A DNA stretch of 64,000 nucleotides from Allonocardiopsis opalescens (GTDB lineage Bacteria > Actinomycetota > Actinomycetes > Streptosporangiales > Streptosporangiaceae). A model generated the notes under the pieces. It was not told where the DNA came from, ran no database searches, and saw only the letters and a program-made list of their open reading frames with translations. Made by a program: the position numbers and the translations under genes. This document shows positions 1 through 12,799 of this stretch, in pieces (the stretch's first letter is position 1; each line of letters opens with the position of its first letter). The stretch covers positions 620,001-684,000 of the forward strand of contig NZ_PVZC01000001.1 in the NCBI RefSeq assembly GCF_003002095.1, given 5' to 3'.

Positions 1-3031
<3,031 letters not shown>

Positions 3032-3035
<4 letters not shown>

Positions 3036-4633
3036 GCTCCTCCGTTCCTGAGGTAGGCCAGGTCGGCCGGTGCCCGGGAGTCGGCCAGGAAGTCCGTGAA
3101 TCCGCGAAGGGCGGCCTTGCGCGCGCGCCAGCCCTGGGCGTTTCTCGGCAGCGCGTCCAGGCGCTTGTTCAGGGATCCCTCTGCCAGCTCCACGAGCCAC
3201 CGGGTGTACTCGGGCATGCAGTCGGCGACCATCGCGCCGTCGGCGACGTCGGTGAGCAGGGTGTGGAAGGGCTGCTCCGTCGCCTTCCACTGCTCGCCCC
3301 GCGCGTCGAAGCGGGCGATCTGCGCCTTCTTGTCGCTCGGCTTGGGGTTGGGGAACATCACCTCCCAGGCCTTGTACGCGGCACGGTCCAAGGCGCGGGC
3401 GATGTACTCCGCCACCTGGGAGCCGCGCGCCGACGCCTGGTACAGCTCGGGGGCCAGACCGGGGGCGAAGGGGAAGACGCTGGAGACCCAGCCGATAAGT
3501 GCCGATTTGTTGGTGAGGAGCCCGACCGCCAGCAGATCGCAGCGACGGCGCGCGACTCCTCTCTCCCTGGGCAGGCTTGCCAGGCGGGTGTAGAGGCCGC
3601 CCGACCTCTTCTCGACCGCCGCGTAGAGGGCGTGCGCCTCACGCCACAGGTCGCGCGTCGGCGACGGCCACAAGGGCTTCCGCACCCCGGTGCGCGTGTC
3701 CGATATGACCGCGTCCTGGAGGTGCGCGTCGGCATCAAGGTCGATCAGCTCGCCCGCGCCGACCAGAACCCGCTCGACGACGGCTTGCTCGCCGGACAGG
3801 CCGGGCTTCGGCTCCAGCAGCACCGACCGGCCCAGGTAGCTGTGCAGGTCCGCGTAGCCATTGACGGTGCGGGGATCCGGCTTGTGCTTGAACCCGCGCC
3901 GCTCGGCGCCGTCCTGGGTCCACGTCAGGTTGAGCATGCGCGGATCGTCGGTCGTCGGGGTCAGGTTCAGGCGCAGGATGTCGCCGAGGGTCTGCCCCAG
4001 CGCGAGGACCCGGACGCGGCCCGCCAGCCGTCCGGTGGCGAGGTTGGTGAGGGTCGGCCCGAGAGTCGCCTTCCCCGATATCCGCGCGCGGCCGGACGGG
4101 CCGTAGACGTGCTGGATCAGCATGGCCCGAAATGCCTTGGCGGCCGGTAGTGGGGCGGGATGGGCCAGATGGTGGTGATCTGCGAACTGGTTGTAGTCCC
4201 CGGCGCGTTCGAGCACGAGCTGGGCGGGGCCCGTTCCGTGCTCTGCCAGGAATTCGGCGAGTAGACCGTTCTGCCCCAGAGGTCTGGTCGGGTGAAACAG
4301 ATCCCAGTCCTCGTCCTGCTGCTCTGCCAGCCAGGTGGCGACCCCGTCGAGTGGGTGTTCCGACTCCACCCAGTGCCGCCACTCCTCGGCGGAGGTGGGG
4401 TAGACGCCCGAGGCGTAGCAGAGGGCGAGGAGGAATTCGATGACGGCGACCTTCTCGCCCGGAGTGTCACCGTGCACCTCCGTCAGCTTGTCGGCCTGTG
4501 AGAAGAGCTCGGGCAGGCGCTGCCCGACCACGGCGCCGTCCGGCGTGAGGGCCTTGACGCACTTGTGCTTGCGGGGGTCCCAGTGGGGGCGTTCGACGGT
4601 CCTGCCGGGTGGCGGAGGATCAGGCGGTTGCAT
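3032..4633 (-). CDS. cas8e: Cse1/CasA (Cas8e), Cascade large subunit
   Basis: A 533-residue protein of normal Cse1 length. It carries the family blocks VAVIEFLLALCYASGVYP, DWDLFHPTRPLGQ, DHHHLAHPAPLPAAKAFRAML and MFPNPKPSDKKAQIARFDAR. Cse1 recognises the PAM, starts DNA unwinding and recruits Cas3. It is the first gene of the visible cas operon. The ATG at 4633 has only a weak ribosome site (AGGAACC) and lies about 50 bases after a lone CRISPR repeat in the leader. In many type I-E loci cas3 precedes this gene; here the next gene upstream is an unrelated small divergent-type membrane protein gene, so cas3 must lie elsewhere or be missing. Confidence 0.95.
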
Positions 4634-4682
4634 GTCGGTTGGTTCCTGAAGGTCGTGGGTTGCCCCGGTGGAGTCCGAGGGA

Positions 4683-4711
4683 TTTACTCCCCGCGGGTGT
4701 GCGGGGACGAC
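4683..4711 (-). repeat. Solitary type I-E CRISPR repeat in the casA leader
   Basis: On the minus strand this reads GTCGTCCCCGCACACC then CGCGGGGAGTAAA. It begins with GT and has a 7-bp hairpin, TCCCCGC and GCGGGGA around the loop ACACCC (4688-4707). That is the length, start and stem of an actinobacterial type I-E repeat, oriented along the cas transcript. No second copy exists within several hundred bases on either side. It lies about 50 bases upstream of the casA start, so it would be part of the 5-prime untranslated region of the cas mRNA. Confidence 0.75.
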
Positions 4712-4987
4712 GCTGCGGCCTTTCCGCCAAGCAGCGATTCCGAAGGATCATCCCTCCAGGCACGGAACCTGAGTCCTGACCCATGGCATGCGTCAAGGGG
4801 CGGATACGCGGTGCCCGAGGTGCACCCGTGGGAAGAAGCGTCGCATGAGGCGCGGACCAGTGTCCGTAGTTTGGTGGAACGGCTACAATTAGCGATTCCG
4901 AGTTCCGTTCTTTCGGTGGCGCTGCCCAGTTTCGTCGCAAAATGCACGAAGCGGATCTTGCCCATGCTCGGCTTGTGTGGAAACTGG
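4712..4987. other. Intergenic region upstream of the cas operon
   Basis: No convincing gene. A 151-codon minus-strand reading (4684-5139) crosses the region, but its last residues are SSPHTRGE, the usual accidental translation of a CRISPR repeat, and it lacks a ribosome site. Composition is noticeably less GC-rich than the genome average around 4860-4960. A ten-base word, GCGATTCCGA, occurs at 4734 and 4892. This stretch probably holds the cas promoter and perhaps a remnant of a CRISPR leader, but I cannot assign a -35/-10 pair with confidence. Confidence 0.4.
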
Positions 4988-5167
4988 TCACTCGCGAGGG
5001 TTGCGCCGTACCAGAATTGCCAGGGTCGCCCGTGCGTCGCGTCGACGAGTCGACGTGCGAGCCACGACCGACACCAGGGCGACGCCGACCAGAGTGAGCG
5101 CGTAAGCGAGCCCGGTGGCGGCGGCCAGCACCGTGGCATCGGTCAGCAGGGTGAGCAGTGTGGACAT
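4988..5167 (-). CDS. Small single-pass membrane protein (59 aa)
   Basis: A short gene read directly from the sequence. ATG at 5167 is preceded by AGGAGGGAA at a good distance; TGA ends at 4988. The product begins MSTLLTLLTDATVLAAATG, continues with a hydrophobic segment (about residues 12-37, including YALTLVGVALVSVV) and ends in a basic tail rich in Arg (RTSTRRDARATLAILVRRNP). This fits a single-pass protein with a cytoplasmic basic tail. I recall similar unnamed small proteins in streptomycetes, but know no function. It is transcribed divergently from the STAND NTPase, 166 bases away, and could be a partner or membrane effector of it; that is inference. Confidence 0.7.
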   Translation of the reverse strand: MSTLLTLLTDATVLAAATGLAYALTLVGVALVSVVARTSTRRRDARATLAILVRRNPRE

Positions 5168-5333
5168 GGCGAGAGTTCCCTCCTGGACGGGTCGACCGGA
5201 CGCTGGTGGCCGACTGCTGGACGGTTGTCTCTCGTCCGGGAGGTTTCCGGCGAGGTTGGGTGACCGGTGCGACGGTTTTTCCGCTGGTCAGAGATGAAAA
5301 AAATCTGAGGACGAATGCGAGGAGGCGGACGGA

Positions 5334-8300
5334 ATGAACGCCCTGGAGACTCCGGACCCGCGGCGGAAGGCTCGGAGAGCGCTTGCCGACGCCCTCGCAG
5401 AGCTGTACAGCCTTGCCACGACGATTCCGGGCTCACCCCTCACGAACAGGCAGATCTGCGAGAAGGCGGGTGTAGACGACAAAAGGTTCAGCGCTTGGCG
5501 CGCTAGGAATGAGAGGAGGATCGAGCTTCCGTCGTTGCTGGAGGCCCGACGCGTGATCGCCGTCATGGAGGAACATCGCGGCGAACCGCTGCATCCGCCG
5601 CAGCATTGGACGGAACTGCTGCAGGCCGCCCAGAAGGAGTCCCAGAGGAGTAAGGGCGGCAGGCCGGGCAACTCATACCGCCCTACCGCTAAAGGTCCCT
5701 TTCATTCGCCCCACACTGCCGAGAGGTACAAGCCGCAGGCGCTGCCTGGCCGGCAAGCCGAACTGGATCGACTGCACGAGTGGGCGGGCAGTGGTGCGGG
5801 CTACCTGTCGCTGGTGGCGCCGCCATGGTCCGGCAAGACCGCACTCCTCGCCACCTTCGTCATGACGTGCACGCTGCCGAAGATCGACCTTGTCGCCTAC
5901 TTCGTCCGCTGGAAGACCGGAAGCGACAATGCTCAGGACTTTCTCAGGACCATGTGCACCGAACTGGGCAACCACGTCGGGACACAGCCCGCCGTCAAGG
6001 ACGCCGCCGCACTCCTGAACATCTACGACGCGGCGGCCAGGAAAAGTGTGGCGGATGGCCGAAAACTACTGCTGGTGGTCGACGGGCTCGATGAAGACGC
6101 CGAGGCGTCTCCGGCCAGGGAGAGTATCGCCTCACTGCTGCCGCCGAGGTCGTACACCGGGCTGCTCGTCCTGGTCAGCCGTCGGCACCATCCGCCTCTG
6201 CCGGACGACGTCCCGCAGGACCATCCTTTGCGTAGTGCTGAACGGATATCGGGGTTCCGCCCTTCTCCCGAGGCTGTCGGCATGCGCGAGGCGGCACGGC
6301 GCGATCTCGAAGCACTACTTACTGACCGTCGGCCCTGGGTTCCGGAGCTGGTCGGATTCCTGGTGGTGGCCGATGGCGGCCTTACTCAGGACGACCTGCT
6401 CGATTTGGTGGAAAGCGGTGGCCACAATGGCATTTCGATCCCGGCCGAGCTGGAGAATCGGCTGCGCAGCGTGGCCGCTAGGGGGTTCTGTGCCGAAGAC
6501 CTGGACCCGGACACGCTCGTTCTAGCGCACGCGGACCTGCTCCAAGAGGCCTTATACAAAGTGCGCCCCCGAACACGCACTGCGCTGAGTGAACGCCTCC
6601 ACGCCTGGGCGGACGGCTTTCGAAAAGCAGGCTGGCCGGCATCCACCCCCGGATACCTGCTCCACCACTACGCGAACCTGCTGGAGCGCTCCGGTGATGC
6701 GGAGCGCTACACCGCCTTCGCCCGCGACCACCGTCGGCTGGTGCGGCTCGCCGCCAGAGGCCGGGTCGACCTCGCGTTGGCTTCGCTCGACCGCGTCGCG
6801 CAGCGCGTCGTGCAGAAGGACCAGAAGGAACCGACTCCTGTCGCTCTGGCTTCGGTGGCTGCGTCCCGGAGCCTCCTCGAGGCGGACCGCAGGCTCGTCC
6901 CCCGGGAGGTGCTGCACGCGCTGTGCGTGGTGGGGGACGAGGAGCGGGCCGGTGCGCTGGCGGTGGTGCCCGGTGACCCGGTCGCCACGGCGCACCGGCT
7001 CGTCGAGGTGGTGAAGGCGGTTCTGGCCACGAAGACGGAGCCGGCGAAGGCGGTGCCGCTCGTCAAGCAAGCGGCCGAGTCGGCCGAGCAGTGCGAACGA
7101 CAGCCGTACCTGACCTCCGGTGCGGCCGAGTCGGACACACCTGTGGAGTTTCCGCGGCTCGCCGTCGTACTGGTCGAGCTGGGACTGGCCGGCCGACTGG
7201 CCGAGGCGAAACTGAGCGGCGACGCGGCCCGGTTGTTCGTAGCAGCTGTCCGGTCGTTGGTACGAGTGGACCGCTGCCGGCAAGAGAACGCGGAAGCGGT
7301 GGTAAGGGCGACGTGCCTACTTCGTGAGGCCGCCGATTCCCTTGCGGAACACCTGGCGGACGCGGAACTGCGTGAGATGGCCGCTCACCTTGCGCCATAT
7401 GTGCCGGATATGCAGGGAGTCCGTGGGACCGCCGGTTCTTCGACTAGGCGTGTGCCGGCCGTACGGTCACAAATTCGAACGGCCACCGATTCCCTCGCCG
7501 AGCACATGCTGGACGATTTGCTGTCCGTGGCCGAGACCCAGGCGGCTGAGGAACAGGGAGGCCCCGTCCTCGCCTGTGTGATCCGGGCCTCCGTGGCCGC
7601 GCACGAACCCGGACGGGCTGAGCAGGTTCTCCGGATTATGAAAGAGGCTTCCGAAGAACTCCTCGCGGACCACCCGGGCCCGATCGCGGTCAGATGCCTC
7701 GCCCTCACGGCCTCCGCGTTCGGCGAGGCGGGGACCCGCGCCATGCGCGAGGAGGTCTGGAAGCAGGCGCGCGGCCTGGTGGCGACCGGAAAGGACGGAG
7801 GACCGGGTGCGCTGGACCCCGTAGCGGCGGACGAACTCGGTGAGACCTTGGCCCTTTTGGTGCAGGCCCTTTTCGATCTCGGCGAACGGCATGCCGAGAT
7901 ACGCGACATGCTCGTCGGGGCGCCCGATTTCGCCGTGCGTGCCTGGTCGTTGCTCGACGCCGTCACGGACTCCGCGGACCGCGCGGACCGGGTCAGGGCC
8001 GTCACTGAGGGCGAAGGGGAGAACGCGGCCGAGACAGAGGAGGAGTTGCTGCTGGAGCAGATGAGCGACCTGTCGGCCCTCGGCGACGGCCCGCGGCTCA
8101 GGAGGCGGCTCGATGAGTTCATGAGAGCCCGCGCCGTAGCGGAGACCCGCGTCCCGTGGCTGCCGTTCCTCGCCGAAGCCCTTGCGGCGGCCGCTCAGGA
8201 CATCGGCCCCGCTCTCGCCCCCTTGACGAGTGGAGACCCTGACGGCTTGGCGCACGTACGTGTGCTGGTGTCGGCTGCGAGGGGGCATGCCGCAATTGGG

Positions 8301-9080
8301 CGTCGCAATGAGGCGCTGGAGTACGCGGTGGAGGCGGCGCGGATCGCCGAACGCCTCAAACCGCGAGAAACGGAGGCGTGGGCGCTGCTGGCGCAGGTCT
8401 TCGCTCACCTGGGCGATGCCGAGAAGGCGGACTTGGGCGCTGGGCCCGGCTCCGGCGTCCGTCCCCGTGGGCGGCCGGGGGATCTGTATCGACGTGCCGC
8501 TCTCGCTGTGCAACTGGGTCTGCGGCCGACGGCCTTCGTCGACGGGTTCAAGGCGAACGGTCTGCCGGGCAGCGGCATCACCGCCGAGAGTAAACTGTCG
8601 GCGGCCTTCCGTGCCCTCGCCTCAGGCGATCGACTGGACGCCCGGATGGCCTCCCTGAAGGAGGAGGCACGCACCCGCCTCGCGAGCGAACCCTTGATCG
8701 CCACGGGATACGCCCTGCTCCAGGCCGGGTGCGGAGACACCGCGGAAGCGTGCCGGACGGCGGGAGAGGTGCCGGACGCGGAGACGCGGGGCATCGCTCA
8801 GGTGACCGTGGCGGCCTACCTGTCCGGGTTCCCCGTATACCCGGACGTGGCCGGGAGTGAGGATCGCTGGAGGCTGTCGCTGCTCCGCTCCCTCGCGTAT
8901 CACCTGCGTCCGAAGGGAGCCGGTGATACGGCTCTCGTGCGCGACCTCCTCGTCAGGGCCCTGGACACTCCGGCCTGGTACTGGGCGCTGCCCCTGATGG
9001 GCCGGAGCGACCCGGAAGCGGTGCAGACGGTCGTCGAAGTGCTCGAATACCACCAGGCCGGCGCTGACTCGGGGCGGTAA
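5334..9080 (+). CDS. STAND/NACHT-like NTPase with HTH-like N-terminus and helical repeats
   Basis: A 1248-residue protein with three parts. Residues 1-110 are helical, with an HTH-like stretch (LTNRQICEKAGVDDKRFSAW). Residues about 140-420 are a P-loop STAND-type NTPase: GRQAELDRL before the domain, Walker A APPWSGKT (K168), Walker B LLLVVDGLDED (D250, D253-E254) and a likely sensor LVLVSRRHHPPLP. The remaining 800 or so residues are alpha-helical, Ala/Leu/Glu-rich and TPR-like. The architecture (effector or DNA-binding head, switch NTPase, helical sensor) is that of STAND regulators and antiphage NLR-like proteins. The start has a strong site (GAGGAGG). Location next to Cascade and lower GC suggest a transferred defence gene. 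No nuclease, protease or TIR effector motif is evident, so the output is unknown. Confidence 0.75.
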   Translation: MNALETPDPRRKARRALADALAELYSLATTIPGSPLTNRQICEKAGVDDKRFSAWRARNERRIELPSLLEARRVIAVMEEHRGEPLHPPQHWTELLQAAQKESQRSKGGRPGNSYRPTAKGPFHSPHTAERYKPQALPGRQAELDRLHEWAGSGAGYLSLVAPPWSGKTALLATFVMTCTLPKIDLVAYFVRWKTGSDNAQDFLRTMCTELGNHVGTQPAVKDAAALLNIYDAAARKSVADGRKLLLVVDGLDEDAEASPARESIASLLPPRSYTGLLVLVSRRHHPPLPDDVPQDHPLRSAERISGFRPSPEAVGMREAARRDLEALLTDRRPWVPELVGFLVVADGGLTQDDLLDLVESGGHNGISIPAELENRLRSVAARGFCAEDLDPDTLVLAHADLLQEALYKVRPRTRTALSERLHAWADGFRKAGWPASTPGYLLHHYANLLERSGDAERYTAFARDHRRLVRLAARGRVDLALASLDRVAQRVVQKDQKEPTPVALASVAASRSLLEADRRLVPREVLHALCVVGDEERAGALAVVPGDPVATAHRLVEVVKAVLATKTEPAKAVPLVKQAAESAEQCERQPYLTSGAAESDTPVEFPRLAVVLVELGLAGRLAEAKLSGDAARLFVAAVRSLVRVDRCRQENAEAVVRATCLLREAADSLAEHLADAELREMAAHLAPYVPDMQGVRGTAGSSTRRVPAVRSQIRTATDSLAEHMLDDLLSVAETQAAEEQGGPVLACVIRASVAAHEPGRAEQVLRIMKEASEELLADHPGPIAVRCLALTASAFGEAGTRAMREEVWKQARGLVATGKDGGPGALDPVAADELGETLALLVQALFDLGERHAEIRDMLVGAPDFAVRAWSLLDAVTDSADRADRVRAVTEGEGENAAETEEELLLEQMSDLSALGDGPRLRRRLDEFMRARAVAETRVPWLPFLAEALAAAAQDIGPALAPLTSGDPDGLAHVRVLVSAARGHAAIGRRNEALEYAVEAARIAERLKPRETEAWALLAQVFAHLGDAEKADLGAGPGSGVRPRGRPGDLYRRAALAVQLGLRPTAFVDGFKANGLPGSGITAESKLSAAFRALASGDRLDARMASLKEEARTRLASEPLIATGYALLQAGCGDTAEACRTAGEVPDAETRGIAQVTVAAYLSGFPVYPDVAGSEDRWRLSLLRSLAYHLRPKGAGDTALVRDLLVRALDTPAWYWALPLMGRSDPEAVQTVVEVLEYHQAGADSGR

Positions 9081-9166
9081 GGGCGGTCGGCGCACGAGCC
9101 GCATGGGACCCTTTTCGAGGAGGCCAGGAGCGGGGGCCGCATCCCGCCGCAGGGCGAACGCCGCCG

Positions 9167-9988
9167 CTAGACGCGCGCCGCCGGCCGGGCAGCCGACGCG
9201 GCCGCGGCGGCCGTCGTCAGCGGGTCCCGGGCCGCGCGGCCGAGCAGGTCGGTGAGGTCGGGTGCGGTCCCGTCCAGGCAGCCGTGCCGGACGGCCGTGG
9301 CGATCGAGGCGAGCATCGGCGGCTGGAATGGCAGCAGCCCCGGCGTCTCCTGAAGGAGCCTGCGCCGGTACTCGCCCAGGCTGATGGTGCGATGCGCCAC
9401 GCCGAGTTCGTTCGCCACCTGCTCCGCCGTGATTGGCGTGCCGACGAGGTCGTAGACGCGCCCGCGGTGCCGCGCCGGATCCGACGCCACCACCGCCGCG
9501 ACCTCGGCCAGGTCCTCACGCGCGACCGCCGCCAGGGCGCCGTCCCCGAACGCGGACTCCACCCCGTGCCCGGCCCACATCAGCAGTCCGCCGAAGAGTT
9601 CGGCGTACAGGCCGTTGCGCAGGACGGTCCACGGCAGGCCGCTCGCCCGCACCAGGCGCTCGGTCGCCCGGTGGGCCAGGGCGAAACCGAGGTGGTCGCC
9701 GGCAGTGGTCAGGCTGGTGTAGACGACGTGGCCGACGCCGTCGCGGACGGCGGCGTCCAGGACAGCCGTGTGCCGGGCGACGACCTGGTCGTCCTCGGCA
9801 TAGCCGGCGGAGACGAGCACGAGGGTCGACACTCCGGCGAGGTCGAGCCCCACGCGGTCGTCGAAGTCGAGCCGCCGCATGCCCTCGCCCGGCGTGCGGC
9901 TGCCGCCCATCGCAGGGACGCCACGGGCGCGCAGCGCCGCGAGGGCGGCCGAGCCGAGGTTCCCGTTCGCTCCGGTCACCAAGATCAT
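9167..9988 (-). CDS. NmrA-family NAD(P)-binding oxidoreductase (QorB-like)
   Basis: A 273-residue Rossmann-fold protein. TGANGNLG at residues 5-12 is the dinucleotide-binding glycine motif of NmrA/atypical SDR proteins. [11 protein letters not shown] and [13 protein letters not shown] are the YTS and LRNG blocks seen in QorB (YtfG)-type NAD(P)H quinone oxidoreductases and related NmrA proteins. The YxxxK catalytic pair of classical SDRs is absent, as expected in this group. It faces an HxlR regulator gene with 88 bases between starts, the same divergent arrangement as E. coli ytfG/ytfH, which suggests control by that regulator in response to an electrophile or quinone. The exact substrate is not known. 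Confidence 0.85.
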   Translation of the reverse strand: MILVTGANGNLGSAALAALRARGVPAMGGSRTPGEGMRRLDFDDRVGLDLAGVSTLVLVSAGYAEDDQVVARHTAVLDAAVRDGVGHVVYTSLTTAGDHLGFALAHRATERLVRASGLPWTVLRNGLYAELFGGLLMWAGHGVESAFGDGALAAVAREDLAEVAAVVASDPARHRGRVYDLVGTPITAEQVANELGVAHRTISLGEYRRRLLQETPGLLPFQPPMLASIATAVRHGCLDGTAPDLTDLLGRAARDPLTTAAAAASAARPAARV

Positions 9989-10076
9989 GATCGATCACAG
10001 TCTTCCGTCGTGGTTCTCTTCGGTAACTACGCTTGATCCTCGACCGCACGCCCACCGGCCACAAGAAGGCAGTTCG

Positions 10077-10499
10077 ATGTCACCCACGCACACCGGGGTA
10101 ACCACCACCTCCGCCGACCTCGACCCGTGCGGGCGCGAAGACCACCCCGACTGCGGTATCCGCGATGTCCTGGACCGCATCGGCGACAAGTGGTCGGTGC
10201 TCGTGATCGTCGAGCTCGCCGGCGGGCCGCGCCGCTTCCGTGAACTGCAACGCGCCATCGACGGCATCTCCCAGCGGATGCTCACCCTCACCGTGCGCAG
10301 GCTCGAACGCGACGGCCTCGTGCTGCGCACCGTGTACCCGACCGTCCCGGCCCAGGTCGACTACCGCCTCACCGGGACCGGCGCCGGCCTGACCCACCTG
10401 GTCAAGGCGCTCGCGGACTGGTCCCTCGCGCACCGTGCCGCCATCGCCGAGGCGCGGCACGCCTACGACCAGGCCCATCCCGGTCACGACATCCGCTGA
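10077..10499 (+). CDS. HxlR-family winged-helix regulator
   Basis: A 140-residue regulator. [37 protein letters not shown] and [20 protein letters not shown] are the standard HxlR winged-helix blocks. Two cysteines near the N-terminus ([15 protein letters not shown]) are placed like the redox or electrophile-sensing cysteines of HxlR/QorR/YodB proteins. Start ATG at 10077 was chosen because homologues begin shortly before the first cysteine; upstream in-frame sequence overlaps the divergent gene. It probably regulates the divergent NmrA-type oxidoreductase gene and itself. Confidence 0.9.
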   Translation: MSPTHTGVTTTSADLDPCGREDHPDCGIRDVLDRIGDKWSVLVIVELAGGPRRFRELQRAIDGISQRMLTLTVRRLERDGLVLRTVYPTVPAQVDYRLTGTGAGLTHLVKALADWSLAHRAAIAEARHAYDQAHPGHDIR

Positions 10500-10571
10500 C
10501 ACCGGTCCGGCCGGGCGGCGGGCCCGCGGGCTGAGCCGTCAGGTCCGGGGCGGTGTGAGAGGCTGGAACGC

Positions 10572-12569
10572 GTGAATCGCTTGGCTGGTGCGACCTCGCC
10601 CTATCTGCTGCAGCACGCCGAGAACCCGGTGGACTGGTGGCCCTGGGAGCCGGGGGCCTTTGAGGAGGCGCGGCGGCGGGATGTGCCGGTGCTGCTCTCG
10701 GTGGGGTACTCCGCGTGCCACTGGTGCCACGTCATGGCGCACGAGTCCTTCGAGGACCCCGGTACGGCGGCGCTGATGAACGAGAACTTCGTCAGTGTGA
10801 AGGTCGACCGGGAGGAGCGGCCTGACGTCGACGCGGTGTACATGGAGGCGACGCAGGCGATGAGCGGCCAGGGCGGCTGGCCGATGACGGTGTTCGCGAC
10901 TCCCGACGGCGAGCCGTTCTACTGCGGGACCTATTATCCGCGGCCGCACTTCCAGCAGTTGCTGCGGGCGGTGGCCGAGGCGTGGCGGGGCGACCGCGAC
11001 GGGGTGCTGGCGCAGGGGCGCAAGGTCGTCGACGCGCTGGCGCGGCCTCGGTCGGCCGGGGGAGGCGCCGCGCCCGGGGCGGAGGCGCTGGACGGTGCGG
11101 TGCGGGCGCTGCGGGCCGACTTCGATGCCGTGAACGGCGGTTTCGGCGGGGCGCCCAAGTTCCCGCCGTCGATGGTGATGGAGTTCCTGCTCCGGCAGCA
11201 CGCCCGTACCGGTGATACCGGGTCGCTGGAGATGGTGCGGCACACCGCCGAGGCGATGGCGCGCGGCGGTATGTACGACCAGCTGGCCGGGGGCTTCGCC
11301 CGGTACTCGGTGGACGCGCGCTGGGTGGTGCCGCACTTCGAGAAGATGCTGTACGACAACGCGCTGCTGGCGCGGGTCTACACCCACCTGTGGCGGCAGG
11401 CCGTCGCCTCGGGTGACGCCGGCACCGCCGCCCTCGCCCGCAGGATCGCGCTGGAGACCCTGGACTGGACCCTCGCCGGGCTGCGCACGCCGCAGGGCGG
11501 GTTCGCCTCGGCGCTGGACGCCGACGCCGAGGGCGAGGAGGGGCGCAGCTACGTCTGGACGCCCGGGCAGCTGCGCGAGGTGCTGGGCGGCGAGGACGCC
11601 GAGTGGGCCGCCGGCCTGTTCGGCGTCACCGACGAGGGCAGCTTCGAGCACGGGAGTTCCGTGCTCCGGCTGCCCGCCGACCCCGACGACCCCGAGCGCT
11701 ACGCCCGGGTGCGCGCCGCGCTGCTCGACGCACGCGACCAGCGGGTGCAGCCCGGCCGCGACGACAAGGTGGTGGCGGCCTGGAACGGGCTGGCGATCAG
11801 CGCGCTGGCCGAGGCGGGCGCGCTGTTCGACCGCCCCGACCTGGTGGCCGCCGCCCGCAGCGCGGCCCAGCTGCTGCTCGCGGTGCACCTGCGCGGCGGC
11901 CGGCTGCTGCGCACCTCGCTGGGCGGCGCGGCCGGCGCCAACGCCGGGGTGCTGGAGGACTACGGCTGCGTCGCCGAGGCGCTGCTGGTGCTGCACGCCG
12001 TCACCGGCGAGGCGCAGTGGGTGGGCGCGGCCGGGCGGCTGCTCGACACCGTTCTGGAGCGCTTCGGCGACGGCCGGGGCGGCTTCTACGACACCGCCGA
12101 CGACGCCGAGCGGCTGTTCCGCCGGCCGCAGGACCCCACCGACACCGCCACCCCCAGCGGGAGTTTCGCCGCCGCCGGGGCGCTGCTGTCCTACGCGGCG
12201 CTGACCGGCTCGGCCCGGCACCGCGAGGCGGCCGCCGCCGCACTGGCGCCGGTGGGCCTGCTGGCCGCGCGGGCGCCCCGCTTCGCCGGGTGGGGGCTGG
12301 CCGTGGCCGAGGCCCTGCTCGCGGGGCCGGTGGAGATCGCCGTGGTGGGCCCGGCCGGCGACCCCCGCACCAGCGCCCTGCACCGCACGGCGCTCGGCGG
12401 GGTCTCGCCCGGTGCCGTCGTCTCGCTCGGCGACGGCTCGCCCGACACCCCGGTGCCGCTGCTGGAGCACCGCACCGCCGTCGACGGGCGTCCGGCCGCC
12501 TACGTCTGCCGCGACTTCGCCTGCCGGGCGCCGGTGACCGAGCCGGAGGAGCTGGCGGCCCAGCTGTGA
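10572..12569 (+). CDS. DUF255 thioredoxin-domain protein (YyaL/SPATA20-like)
   Basis: A 665-residue protein. The N-terminus [21 protein letters not shown] with [15 protein letters not shown] (CxxC at C49 and C52) is the highly conserved thioredoxin-like DUF255 domain. The rest contains repeated [17 protein letters not shown] and [14 protein letters not shown] blocks typical of the C-terminal alpha-barrel resembling six-hairpin glycosidases. The start is GTG at 10572. The biochemical role is not established in bacteria; a redox or N-acylglucosamine epimerase-like activity has been proposed from folds only. It precedes the cis-prenyltransferase and phoH genes, as homologues do in other actinobacteria. 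Confidence 0.93.
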   Translation: MNRLAGATSPYLLQHAENPVDWWPWEPGAFEEARRRDVPVLLSVGYSACHWCHVMAHESFEDPGTAALMNENFVSVKVDREERPDVDAVYMEATQAMSGQGGWPMTVFATPDGEPFYCGTYYPRPHFQQLLRAVAEAWRGDRDGVLAQGRKVVDALARPRSAGGGAAPGAEALDGAVRALRADFDAVNGGFGGAPKFPPSMVMEFLLRQHARTGDTGSLEMVRHTAEAMARGGMYDQLAGGFARYSVDARWVVPHFEKMLYDNALLARVYTHLWRQAVASGDAGTAALARRIALETLDWTLAGLRTPQGGFASALDADAEGEEGRSYVWTPGQLREVLGGEDAEWAAGLFGVTDEGSFEHGSSVLRLPADPDDPERYARVRAALLDARDQRVQPGRDDKVVAAWNGLAISALAEAGALFDRPDLVAAARSAAQLLLAVHLRGGRLLRTSLGGAAGANAGVLEDYGCVAEALLVLHAVTGEAQWVGAAGRLLDTVLERFGDGRGGFYDTADDAERLFRRPQDPTDTATPSGSFAAAGALLSYAALTGSARHREAAAAALAPVGLLAARAPRFAGWGLAVAEALLAGPVEIAVVGPAGDPRTSALHRTALGGVSPGAVVSLGDGSPDTPVPLLEHRTAVDGRPAAYVCRDFACRAPVTEPEELAAQL

Positions 12570-12799
12570 GGGGGCCGGGCGCCCGACGCCGGTGACCGGT
12601 GGCCGGGACCGGCGAGAAGGCCCCGCGCGGCGGCTCGGGCGAGTAACGTGGGTGTCCAGCGTGCCCCGCGGCGTCCAGGACGCCCCGCGATCGCCGGTTC
12701 GCGTCGGCTTGCGCCCGCCTCCGCCGGCCCGTCCGCGCCTACCGGTTCGCCGCCCTTCCGCCCGAAAGCTCCTTCGAACTGTCCCGAAAGGCAACCAGT

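Noticed and set aside
4712-4790. A possible second CRISPR repeat one spacer length from the lone repeat
   Set aside because: The expected position (about 4744-4772) has no stem and does not match the repeat beyond scattered bases.
4684-5139. A 151-codon minus-strand frame between casA and the small membrane gene
   Set aside because: It ends in SSPHTRGE, the chance translation of the CRISPR repeat, overlaps the better-supported 59-residue gene, and has no ribosome site.
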